6,145 nucleotides of DNA from SVTX01 sp964567085 (GTDB lineage Bacteria; Bacillota; Clostridia; Oscillospirales; CAG-272), in contig CAZMKU010000092.1 of NCBI GenBank assembly GCA_964567085.1, forward strand, positions 1-6,145, read 5' to 3'. The notes under the pieces were generated by a model. That model did not search any database. It had not been told where the DNA came from and saw nothing but the letters and a program-made list of their open reading frames with translations. The translations under genes and the position numbers were made by a program. Position 1 is the stretch's first letter. Each line of letters opens with the position of its first letter. Of the stretch, positions 1 through 5,489 are shown piece by piece.

Positions 1-72
1 GTCGTCTCGCTTTGATTCTATATCCAAAAAAAGATTAATTTTCGCATTTGCCTGTATTTTCAAAAAATTCAT
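1..72 (-). CDS. ispE: 4-diphosphocytidyl-2-C-methyl-D-erythritol kinase, N-terminal 24 codons (partial)
   Basis: Reading leftward from an ATG at 70-72, 24 codons run off the left edge without a stop. The peptide starts MNFLKIQANAKINLFLDI and ends with a KRDD segment. The AKINLFL core followed by a [KR]R-x-D segment is the N-terminal signature of IspE, a GHMP-superfamily kinase; in the family a GYH motif normally follows next, just outside the window. IspE phosphorylates the 2-hydroxyl of CDP-methylerythritol with ATP, the fourth step of the non-mevalonate isoprenoid pathway, in the cytoplasm. The start is supported by an AAAAGGA ribosome binding site on the minus strand (plus-strand 82-88) about nine bases upstream. 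The gene is divergent from the transporter at 279. It is too short to check the ATP-binding glycine-rich loop. No other family with this N-terminus came to mind, so I am fairly sure of the call. Confidence 0.85.
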   Translation of the reverse strand, partial: MNFLKIQANAKINLFLDIESKRDD

Positions 73-103
73 CAAATTCAGTCCTTTTCCCTTAATTTAT
101 TCT

Positions 104-132
104 ATTATACATCATTTACCCATAGTAATGTA
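104..132 (-). promoter_or_regulatory. Possible ispE promoter (good -10, weak -35)
   Basis: On the minus strand there is a perfect TATAAT (plus-strand 104-109). At 17 bp spacing the -35 position reads TACATT (127-132), a poor match to TTGACA. Transcription would start near 97, leaving a leader of about 25 bases that carries the ispE ribosome binding site. The region is so AT-rich that a chance -10 match is quite possible. Confidence 0.35.
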
Positions 133-144
133 TGAATTATTATT

Positions 145-174
145 AAATTTTCTCAAGTTTTTAAAAATTTTCTC
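145..174. repeat. Direct repeat AAATTTTCTC, 20-bp period
   Basis: The 10-mer AAATTTTCTC occurs at 145-154 and again at 165-174, exactly 20 bp apart, close to two helical turns. It sits between the ispE start and the -35 box of the rightward promoter at 191, with an 8-bp palindrome TTCGCGAA at 177-184 in between. The position suits a regulator binding site, but the sequence is low-complexity AT and could repeat by chance. Confidence 0.3.
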
Positions 175-190
175 CGTTCGCGAAAAACTC

Positions 191-219
191 TTGACTTAAT
201 TATAAAATGAGTATATAAT
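191..219 (+). promoter_or_regulatory. Sigma-A-type promoter for the transporter operon
   Basis: TTGACT at 191-196 and a perfect TATAAT at 214-219 are separated by exactly 17 bp. This is a near-consensus housekeeping promoter with one mismatch in the -35. Transcription should begin near 226, giving a leader of about 50 bases before the ATG at 279. It is the only strong promoter I see ahead of the four rightward genes, so it could drive all of them up to the terminator at 4743-4774. Confidence 0.75.
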
Positions 220-250
220 ATAATATATAACTATGTCGCAGTGAAAAATC

Positions 251-268
251 AAGGAGCTTATTAAGGAG
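251..268 (+). promoter_or_regulatory. Tandem Shine-Dalgarno sequences before the transporter
   Basis: AAGGAG occurs twice, at 251-256 and 263-268, 12 bases apart. The second copy is ten bases from the ATG at 279 and is the functional candidate. The first has no start codon of its own at a usable distance. It may act as a standby site or be accidental. Confidence 0.6.
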
Positions 269-278
269 ATTATCACGC

Positions 279-1721
279 ATGTTCAAAAAAAACACAAGTA
301 ACGGCTCAAAGCATTCTGCTTTCTGGATCAGCCTGCCAATTTTCGCAATTACATTTTTAGTACTGTATTTTATCGTCAATCTGACGAATTTTTCAACGTT
401 TATCGATAAGATGAACGCTATCCTGTCACCTATATTTATAGGTCTTGTAATTGCATATCTGATGAATCCGATATTCAAGTTTTTTGAAAACAAGGTATTC
501 AGGTGGGAAAAGGATACCTCCATCAAGCGTCGCCTCTGCAGACTTTTCTCGCTTATCTGTACTCTTATAGTTTTCTTTGCAATAATAGCTTTGCTTATTC
601 TCCTCATCGTACCGCAGCTTATAGATTCCATCGTAGAGATCGTTACAAATCACGAGCATTACATTAACACCTTGATCGACTTCATAAACAATCTTGCAAA
701 CTCGATTATGAACAACTTCTCCTACGACGAAAACAGACAGATAATTTCTTACGACTCGGTACACAATGCCATCCACAAGTTCTTTGAATCGGGCGAAAAC
801 GAAGAAGGCAAAAATTTAGCCATTCTTTTTCAAAAATATTCTCAGCAGATCTCCACGGTAGGCTCGAGCGTTTTCACGTTCTTAAAGGACTTCATAATCG
901 GTATTTTCATCGCGTTCTACATTCTCGCATCTAAAGAGCTTCGCGGCGCGCAGATCAAGAAGCTTCGACGCGCTATGCTTACACGCGAACAGAACAAGTT
1001 TGTTTCAGAGGCTCTTTTCATAACCAAAACAAGCTTTGGAGGCTACATACGCGGCAAGCTTTTAAGCTCGTTTGCTGTTGGTCTTCTCACATATATCTGC
1101 CTTTTGATATTTAATATTTCGGATTACAAGCTTCTTATCGCAACGATAATTGGCGTAACTGACATAATTCCCGTATTCGGCCCCTTCATCGGCGCAATTC
1201 CCTCCGCGATCATCGTGCTAATGTGCGACCCGACCAAGCTCTTACCGTTTATTCTCATCATATTCATCATTCAGCAGATCGAGGGTAATATTATCACCCC
1301 AAAGATACTCGGCGAATCCACGAACATAAGCTCCCTTGCGGTTATTATCTCTATATCGACAATGGGCGGACTCTTCGGCATTGTTGGAATGCTGGTAGGC
1401 GTTCCCGTATTCGCTACCATAATTATTCTTACCAAAAGATATCTTGAAAAGCGTCTCAAGGCAAAGGATCTTCCCACCGAAACCGAGGATTATATGGGCG
1501 AAAACTCTATGTCCGACACCGATGTGATCCTTCACAAGCAGGACGGCATTTGGATCAACAAGATCAAGCAGTCGATTAAGGAACGAAAGGAAAAAAAGGC
1601 GAACAAAAGCAATCCGCCCGAGGCTGCGCCGCAGGAAGACGAGCATACGGACGCTCCCGACGCCGCGGTTGACGAAAACACGAAAAGCCCTGCCGATGGG
1701 CAGACTGAAGGCAACTCCTGA
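279..1721 (+). CDS. AI-2E family (DUF20/PerM-type) membrane transporter
   Basis: This 480-residue polytopic membrane protein belongs to the AI-2E/PerM/YtvI superfamily, whose members include the autoinducer-2 exporter TqsA and Na+/H+ antiporters; the substrate cannot be told from sequence. Hydrophobic segments lie near residues 15-35, 48-66, 92-112, 200-217, 262-280, 285-312, 321-338 and 351-388, with a hydrophilic loop at about 113-195 as in the family. Family motifs seen are GGYIRGK (254-260), IPVFGPFIGAIPSA (297-310), and QQIEGNIITPKILG (332-345) leading into a Gly-rich segment GGLFGIVGMLVGVP (363-376). Past residue 390 a hydrophilic tail of about 90 residues is first Lys-rich (430-443), then Pro/Ala/Asp/Glu-rich and probably disordered; many relatives stop near 350-400 residues. 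The start follows an AAGGAG ten bases upstream. Its stop overlaps the next start by one base (TGATG), implying translational coupling. Family membership is secure; physiological role is unknown. Confidence 0.9.
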   Translation: MFKKNTSNGSKHSAFWISLPIFAITFLVLYFIVNLTNFSTFIDKMNAILSPIFIGLVIAYLMNPIFKFFENKVFRWEKDTSIKRRLCRLFSLICTLIVFFAIIALLILLIVPQLIDSIVEIVTNHEHYINTLIDFINNLANSIMNNFSYDENRQIISYDSVHNAIHKFFESGENEEGKNLAILFQKYSQQISTVGSSVFTFLKDFIIGIFIAFYILASKELRGAQIKKLRRAMLTREQNKFVSEALFITKTSFGGYIRGKLLSSFAVGLLTYICLLIFNISDYKLLIATIIGVTDIIPVFGPFIGAIPSAIIVLMCDPTKLLPFILIIFIIQQIEGNIITPKILGESTNISSLAVIISISTMGGLFGIVGMLVGVPVFATIIILTKRYLEKRLKAKDLPTETEDYMGENSMSDTDVILHKQDGIWINKIKQSIKERKEKKANKSNPPEAAPQEDEHTDAPDAAVDENTKSPADGQTEGNS

Positions 1722-2695
1722 TGGGGCTTATATTTACTGACATTCCCGAGCTTCTTGGAAGCGACACGGAGATCGCGCTCCGAAATCTGTCGGAGCTCGA
1801 GGAAAGACTTGATCAGATCATTGAGCAAAGACTCGCTCACATCGACGAGCTTTCCCACGCGATCGTGACCGACGGTGAGGAAACGGATATTATAAAAAGT
1901 ATTATTCTCTCCCTCAAATCCGAAAGCTTTTGCGACAATGAAAAAATAATCGACAGAAATCAAAAAAGCATAAACGGTATCTATTCTGCCCTTTCCCTAC
2001 GCGAGCGGCTCCTTATTTGCGAAGGAATCACAAGCACCTACGCGAGCGGCGAGAAAATCAGCTACGAAACCTTTTGGAGCATTGAAGAGTCGCAGATATC
2101 AAAGGATGCGAGAGAACGAATAGCTTACCTCAAAAATTCATATAATGATGCAGCATACCTCAAGTTCTCACAGCTTTTCGACTTGCCCCGCGCGTCCTAT
2201 TACGATAGTATTGCAAGCGTGTGCGAGAGCGTATACAACGGCACCTGTGAGTACTGTATTCTCCCGCTTGAGACCTCGGGAGACGGAAAGCTTACAAGCT
2301 TTTACGACCTTATTTTAAAGTATGGCTTCAAAATAGCCGCGGTCTACGACCTGAATCATGCGGAATCGTCGAGAATTACAAGATACGGTCTTGTTGGCAG
2401 GTCTCTATCTCCTCGCGGCGCATCGCTAAAAACAAAATCAAGGATAAAATTTCTTGAATTTGCATTTGAACACGACTCGTACCCTTCGGTTACAGACGTT
2501 CTTTCAGCTTCCGAATTTTGCTCGATGAAGCTTCGCAGGATCGACACCTTAAACGTCTCGGGTGCGAAGAGCGCCAAAGCGCCGCTGATTTGCCCGATCT
2601 TTCGAGTGGACTCTGCCGATCTCAATACGTTTCTGACGTTTATGGCGATCGACTGTCCGACGTTTAAGCCGCTTGGAATATATACTCAAATCTAA
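1721..2695 (+). CDS. Degenerate PheA-like protein (prephenate dehydratase fragment plus ACT-like domain), function unknown
   Basis: A 324-residue soluble protein with no obvious signal peptide or membrane segment. Residues 1-130 look mostly helical; ALRNLSELEERLDQIIEQR (19-37) resembles the first helix of AroQ chorismate mutases, but that reading is weak. Residues 133-222 follow the prephenate dehydratase pattern: RIAYL (133-137), a vestigial first motif with its glycines lost, an amphipathic VCESVYNGTCEYCILPLETSGDG stretch (167-189) where the family has the P-I-E-N-S-x-x-G motif (here ETS), and RITRYGLVGR (218-227) matching the catalytic TRF motif. Only a few residues separate the first-half strand (about 203-211) from TRY, so the second lobe (about 80 residues, with the SHPQAL-type motif) seems missing. 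Residues 240-323 resemble the ACT domain, ending KPLGIY like the family's LGSY, but the GAL and ESRP phenylalanine-binding motifs are not preserved. Dehydratase activity is therefore unlikely; a binding or regulatory role is inferred. Start: ATG overlapping the upstream stop, with a weak GAAGG before it. Confidence 0.6.
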   Translation: MGLIFTDIPELLGSDTEIALRNLSELEERLDQIIEQRLAHIDELSHAIVTDGEETDIIKSIILSLKSESFCDNEKIIDRNQKSINGIYSALSLRERLLICEGITSTYASGEKISYETFWSIEESQISKDARERIAYLKNSYNDAAYLKFSQLFDLPRASYYDSIASVCESVYNGTCEYCILPLETSGDGKLTSFYDLILKYGFKIAAVYDLNHAESSRITRYGLVGRSLSPRGASLKTKSRIKFLEFAFEHDSYPSVTDVLSASEFCSMKLRRIDTLNVSGAKSAKAPLICPIFRVDSADLNTFLTFMAIDCPTFKPLGIYTQI

Positions 2696-2714
2696 AACAA
2701 AAATAATTATAGAA

Positions 2715-2719
2715 AAGGA
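2715..2719 (+). promoter_or_regulatory. Ribosome binding site of the TSCPD gene
   Basis: AAGGA lies ten bases before the ATG at 2730, within a 34-bp AT-rich spacer. It fixes the start of this short gene. No hairpin terminator and no convincing promoter is seen in the spacer, which favours read-through from the upstream gene. Confidence 0.6.
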
Positions 2720-2729
2720 ATTTACTTAA

Positions 2730-2987
2730 ATGAACAAGTACAGCTACAACACAAAGGGCGTTTGCTCAAGAAAAATTGAATTCACAGTTGAGGACGGAAT
2801 CATCACCGACGCGGCTTTCTCAGGCGGCTGCAACGGCAATACACAGGGCATTTGCGCTCTTATCACGGGTATGCGCGTTGAGGACGCAATCAAGAGAATG
2901 GAAGGCATCAAGTGCGGTCCCCGCGCTACCTCCTGCCCCGATCAGTTCGCACAGGCGCTCAAGGAATATCTCGCAAGCCAAAACTAA
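2730..2987 (+). CDS. Stand-alone TSCPD domain protein (TIGR03905-like)
   Basis: This 85-residue protein is essentially one TSCPD domain. The defining motif ATSCPDQ is at 66-72, and cysteines stand at 12, 34, 42, 62 and 69 in contexts typical of the family: GVCSRKI (10-16), GGCNGNTQGIC (32-42) and GIKCGPRATSCPD (59-71). The TSCPD domain is best known at the C-terminus of class II (B12-dependent, NrdJ) ribonucleotide reductases and also occurs as short free-standing proteins in Clostridia. The conserved cysteines suggest metal binding or redox exchange, but no function is established for the stand-alone form. Length matches the family. An overlapping frame at 2776-3036 is a shadow. The gene is 34 bp after the PheA-like gene and 32 bp before the phosphohexomutase, so probably co-transcribed with both, which alone does not assign a role. 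The family call is firm; the biochemical role is unknown. Confidence 0.9.
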   Translation: MNKYSYNTKGVCSRKIEFTVEDGIITDAAFSGGCNGNTQGICALITGMRVEDAIKRMEGIKCGPRATSCPDQFAQALKEYLASQN

Positions 2988-3019
2988 TATAAATCAAAGA
3001 AAGGCAAGATTCAGAAACT

Positions 3020-4735
3020 ATGGAAAAGTATCTTGAAAATTACTATCGCTGGGTAAATTCTCCCAAACTTTCCGCGGCTGAAAAGGCAGAGCTTGAAGCC
3101 ATAAAGGATAACAATGACGAGATCAAGTTCCGCTTCACATCATATCTTTCCTTTGGCACGGCGGGTCTTCGCGGCACAATGAAAACGGGTATGAACGCAA
3201 TGAACGTTCACACCGTTGCTCACGCGACACAGGGCTTGGCGGCTCTTATCACTGAATGTGGCAGACAAGCAGATGGCGTAGCTATCGCATACGACAGCCG
3301 CAACAACTCGCCCCTTTTTGCGCAGGTAGCAGCAGAGGTTTTGGCGGCGGCAGGCATCAAGGCGTATCTCTTTGACGCGCTTCGTCCCACGCCCGAGCTT
3401 TCCTTTGCGCTCCGTTACCTTGGTTGCGTTGCGGGTATAAACATCACCGCATCCCACAATCCCAAGCAGTATAACGGCTACAAGGCTTACTGGGAGGACG
3501 GCGCGCAGCTTCCCCCCGAGCATGCCGACACGGTTTCCGCGGCGATCGCTAAGCTCGATATTTTCGACGACGTTGCTCGCGCGGATTTTGAAAAAGCAAA
3601 GGCTGACGGTCTTATCGTTATGATAGGCGAGGAGGTCGACAAGGCGTATCTTGCCGAGGTTCTCGCTCAGCAAGTCAATCCCGATGCGGTTAAGAACGTG
3701 TCGGACGACTTAAAGATCATTTACTCCCCTCTCCACGGCGCGGGCCACAAGCTCGTTCCCGAGGCTCTCAGAATGGCAGGACTTAAGCATCTTTATTACG
3801 TCGAGGAGCAGTTTGTCATTGACGGCGGCTTCCCCACGGTTGAAAAGCCTAACCCCGAATACAAGGAGGTTTTCGAGCTTGGTATCAAGCTCGCAAACGA
3901 GGTAGGAAGCGACCTTATCGTTGCGACCGATCCCGATGCCGACAGAGTTGGCGTTATGGCAAGAGCCAAGGACGGCTCGTTCAAAACGATTTCGGGCAAC
4001 CAGATGGGCGCGTTGCTTATTGACTATATCATAACGGCATATGAGGAAACGAACACAATGCCCGACGAGCCCTTCGCGGTTAAGACCATCGTTTCGACAG
4101 AGCTTGTTTCCAAGATCTGCGCGGCTCATAACGTAAAGCTCTACAACGTGCTTACGGGCTTTAAGTTCATCGGCGAGGTTATCAAGAAGCACGAGCAGAT
4201 GGGACACGGAAGCTTTATCTTCGGCTTTGAAGAATCCTACGGCTATCTTAAGGGCACTTATGCAAGAGATAAGGACGCCGTTGTTGCATCAATGCTCATC
4301 TGCGAGATGACTGCTTATTACAGAGCAAAGAATATGACTCTTATTGATGCTCTTGAAGGACTTTACGAAAGATACGGACTTTTCAACGAATCCAACATTG
4401 AAATTTATATGGAGGGTCTTGAGGGCCCCGCTAAAATGGCGGCTCTTATGGACTCATTCAGAAGCGCTATACCTTCAGAGCTTGGCGGATACAAGGTTGT
4501 AACGTTCGGCGACTACAAGGCGGAGGAATTTACAGATCTCGCTACAGGCAAGAAATCCCCCACGGGTCTGCCCAAATCAAACGTGCTTTATTTCAAGCTC
4601 GAAAACAATGACGTTATCATCGTTCGCCCCTCGGGAACAGAGCCCAAGATCAAGTTCTATTTTCTTGCAAGCGGCGAGAACAAGGCTGATATTGAAAGCA
4701 AGATTGAAGGCTACAAGGCTTCTCTCGGTGTATAA
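3020..4735 (+). CDS. pgcA: Phosphoglucomutase/phosphomannomutase, PgcA type
   Basis: A full-length 571-residue alpha-D-phosphohexomutase that interconverts glucose-1-phosphate and glucose-6-phosphate (and possibly the mannose phosphates) through a phosphoserine enzyme. All four domains are recognisable: FGTAGLRG (45-52) near the N-terminus; the active-site loop NITASHNPKQYNGYKAYW (141-158) with catalytic Ser145; the Mg2+-binding loop DPDADRVGV (304-312); the sugar-specificity loop GFEESYGY (402-409); and the phosphate-binding loop RPSGTEPKIKFY (536-547). Length and the GFEESYGY form match the Gram-positive PgcA/YhxB branch rather than the shorter GlmM or AlgC branches. The product feeds UDP-glucose for glycolipid, wall and capsule synthesis or glycogen turnover. 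The only purine-rich site, AAAGG near 3000-3004, is about 15 bases before the ATG, a little far, but the MEKYLENYYRW start is typical. A strong terminator follows the stop. Enzyme class is near certain; sugar preference is inferred. Confidence 0.96.
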   Translation: MEKYLENYYRWVNSPKLSAAEKAELEAIKDNNDEIKFRFTSYLSFGTAGLRGTMKTGMNAMNVHTVAHATQGLAALITECGRQADGVAIAYDSRNNSPLFAQVAAEVLAAAGIKAYLFDALRPTPELSFALRYLGCVAGINITASHNPKQYNGYKAYWEDGAQLPPEHADTVSAAIAKLDIFDDVARADFEKAKADGLIVMIGEEVDKAYLAEVLAQQVNPDAVKNVSDDLKIIYSPLHGAGHKLVPEALRMAGLKHLYYVEEQFVIDGGFPTVEKPNPEYKEVFELGIKLANEVGSDLIVATDPDADRVGVMARAKDGSFKTISGNQMGALLIDYIITAYEETNTMPDEPFAVKTIVSTELVSKICAAHNVKLYNVLTGFKFIGEVIKKHEQMGHGSFIFGFEESYGYLKGTYARDKDAVVASMLICEMTAYYRAKNMTLIDALEGLYERYGLFNESNIEIYMEGLEGPAKMAALMDSFRSAIPSELGGYKVVTFGDYKAEEFTDLATGKKSPTGLPKSNVLYFKLENNDVIIVRPSGTEPKIKFYFLASGENKADIESKIEGYKASLGV

Positions 4736-4742
4736 AAGTACA

Positions 4743-4774
4743 AAAATCTCCTGATTTTGCAATCAGGAGATTTT
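4743..4774. terminator. Bidirectional intrinsic terminator between pgcA and the PAP2-like gene
   Basis: A perfect 14-bp inverted repeat (4743-4756 and 4761-4774) encloses the 4-base loop TTGC. The stem has an AT-rich base and the core TCTCCTGATT. The A-run on one side and T-run on the other make it work in both directions. It starts 8 bases after the pgcA stop and ends just before the minus-strand stop at 4776-4778, so it serves both convergent genes. Confidence 0.92.
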
Positions 4775-4775
4775 A

Positions 4776-5348
4776 TTATAAAATTCGGGAAAATAATAAT
4801 ATAAGCATAGCGGGGAGAATAGTTCCCGAAATAAGCTCGGGGAGAGTGTGCCGCTTGGACGCGAGGCTCGCGTAATACACAAGCGCCGTAACTCCTATGC
4901 CGATGATCGCGGGAACATAAAGCCCCGTATAAAACAGTACGCTTACAGGCCCGAAAACGCCGCACGCGTGCCCGCTTATCTTGAATTTAAAAACCTTGCT
5001 TGAAATAAAAATAACGATTCCGCTGCAAAGATACGTCAGAGTTATCATCCAAAGCTCCTTCGACTGACCGACTATGAGCGCAAAAACACAACAAAGGACG
5101 TATCCCACGACCGAAAAAATTATAGCAAGGCTTCTCTGTCCCGCTCTGCCCTTGTCCTTAAATCCAGGGATAAAGCGCTGGAGCGGATACGCCAAAAGCG
5201 GCAGAACCGTCAGGCAGAACACCGTGTAAATATACTGCCACACCGTATCAAAATACTGATTTCTGCAAAAATACAATAACGTATAGAGGGTCAGCGCCAT
5301 AAACGGCGCAACGGTCAAAATTCGAATTATTTTCAATGACTTTTTCAT
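4776..5348 (-). CDS. Small integral membrane protein of the PAP2 phosphatase superfamily, degenerate motifs
   Basis: This 190-residue protein has about five to six hydrophobic segments (near residues 9-28, 38-55, 73-93, 101-118, 131-157 and 174-188), the layout of short bacterial PAP2 enzymes that dephosphorylate lipid phosphates such as phosphatidate or undecaprenyl pyrophosphate at the membrane. Visible motif remnants are KISGHACG (123-130), matching the central SGH motif with His127, and SKRHTLPELISG (164-175), matching the R-x(n)-H-x(3)-D motif with His167 and Glu171 in the last position where Asp is usual. Motif 1 (K-x6-RP) is only suggested by the basic stretch KDKGRAGQR (64-72). Catalysis is therefore plausible but not assured. 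The ATG at 5346-5348 is preceded by AAGGT at plus-strand 5361-5365. It is a single gene between two terminators, convergent with pgcA. The PAP2 call is likely; substrate is unknown. Confidence 0.7.
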   Translation of the reverse strand: MKKSLKIIRILTVAPFMALTLYTLLYFCRNQYFDTVWQYIYTVFCLTVLPLLAYPLQRFIPGFKDKGRAGQRSLAIIFSVVGYVLCCVFALIVGQSKELWMITLTYLCSGIVIFISSKVFKFKISGHACGVFGPVSVLFYTGLYVPAIIGIGVTALVYYASLASKRHTLPELISGTILPAMLILLFSRIL

Positions 5349-5374
5349 ATAGTATTCAAAACCTTATTCATTAG

Positions 5375-5391
5375 ATTATAATACTATTATA
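5375..5391 (-). promoter_or_regulatory. Possible promoter of the PAP2-like gene (two overlapping -10 boxes)
   Basis: On the minus strand two TATAAT hexamers lie 11 bp apart (plus-strand 5375-5380 and 5386-5391), 27 and 38 bases upstream of the ATG. No convincing TTGACA is present at 16-18 bp from either. The gene follows a terminator and needs its own promoter, so one of these is likely used. Confidence 0.4.
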
Positions 5392-5445
5392 TCCAATAAT
5401 ATTAAGCGGATATGAAGGAATTGAATATATTTTATAAATTCACAT

Positions 5446-5483
5446 AAAAATGCGCACCGACACGCTGTTCGGTACGCATTTTT
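5446..5483 (-). terminator. Intrinsic terminator of typA
   Basis: A 15-bp inverted repeat (5446-5460 and 5469-5483) with a single internal C-A mismatch and an 8-base loop CACGCTGT. Read on the minus strand it begins seven bases after the typA stop (5490-5492) and finishes in a run of Ts. The plus-strand side also ends in Ts, so it can act both ways. It separates typA from the PAP2-like gene. Confidence 0.88.
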
Positions 5484-5489
5484 TGTATT

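Noticed and set aside
233..244. Three-codon ORF (ATG TCG CAG TGA) in the transporter leader
   Set aside because: It has no ribosome binding site and no regulatory codon run; too short to call a leader peptide.
200..776. Minus-strand open frames across the promoter and the start of the transporter gene
   Set aside because: They overlap the promoter, ribosome binding site and coding region of a well-supported gene and resemble no family.
1532..1963. Minus-strand frame across the transporter/PheA-like junction
   Set aside because: Antisense shadow of two plus-strand genes; its composition mirrors the charged transporter tail.
2696..2729. Possible terminator or promoter between the PheA-like gene and the TSCPD gene
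   Set aside because: Only AT-rich sequence with a ribosome binding site; no inverted repeat with a T-run and no paired -35/-10 boxes.
2776..3036. Plus-strand frame overlapping the TSCPD gene and the phosphohexomutase start
   Set aside because: It is out of frame with the TSCPD motif gene and reads as Arg/Ala/Ser-rich low-information sequence.
3140..3673. Long open frame of 177 codons on the minus strand inside the phosphohexomutase
   Set aside because: It lies fully antisense to a gene with intact active-site motifs, shows no family features, and arises from the codon bias of the real gene. The same holds for the minus-strand frame at 3710-4207.
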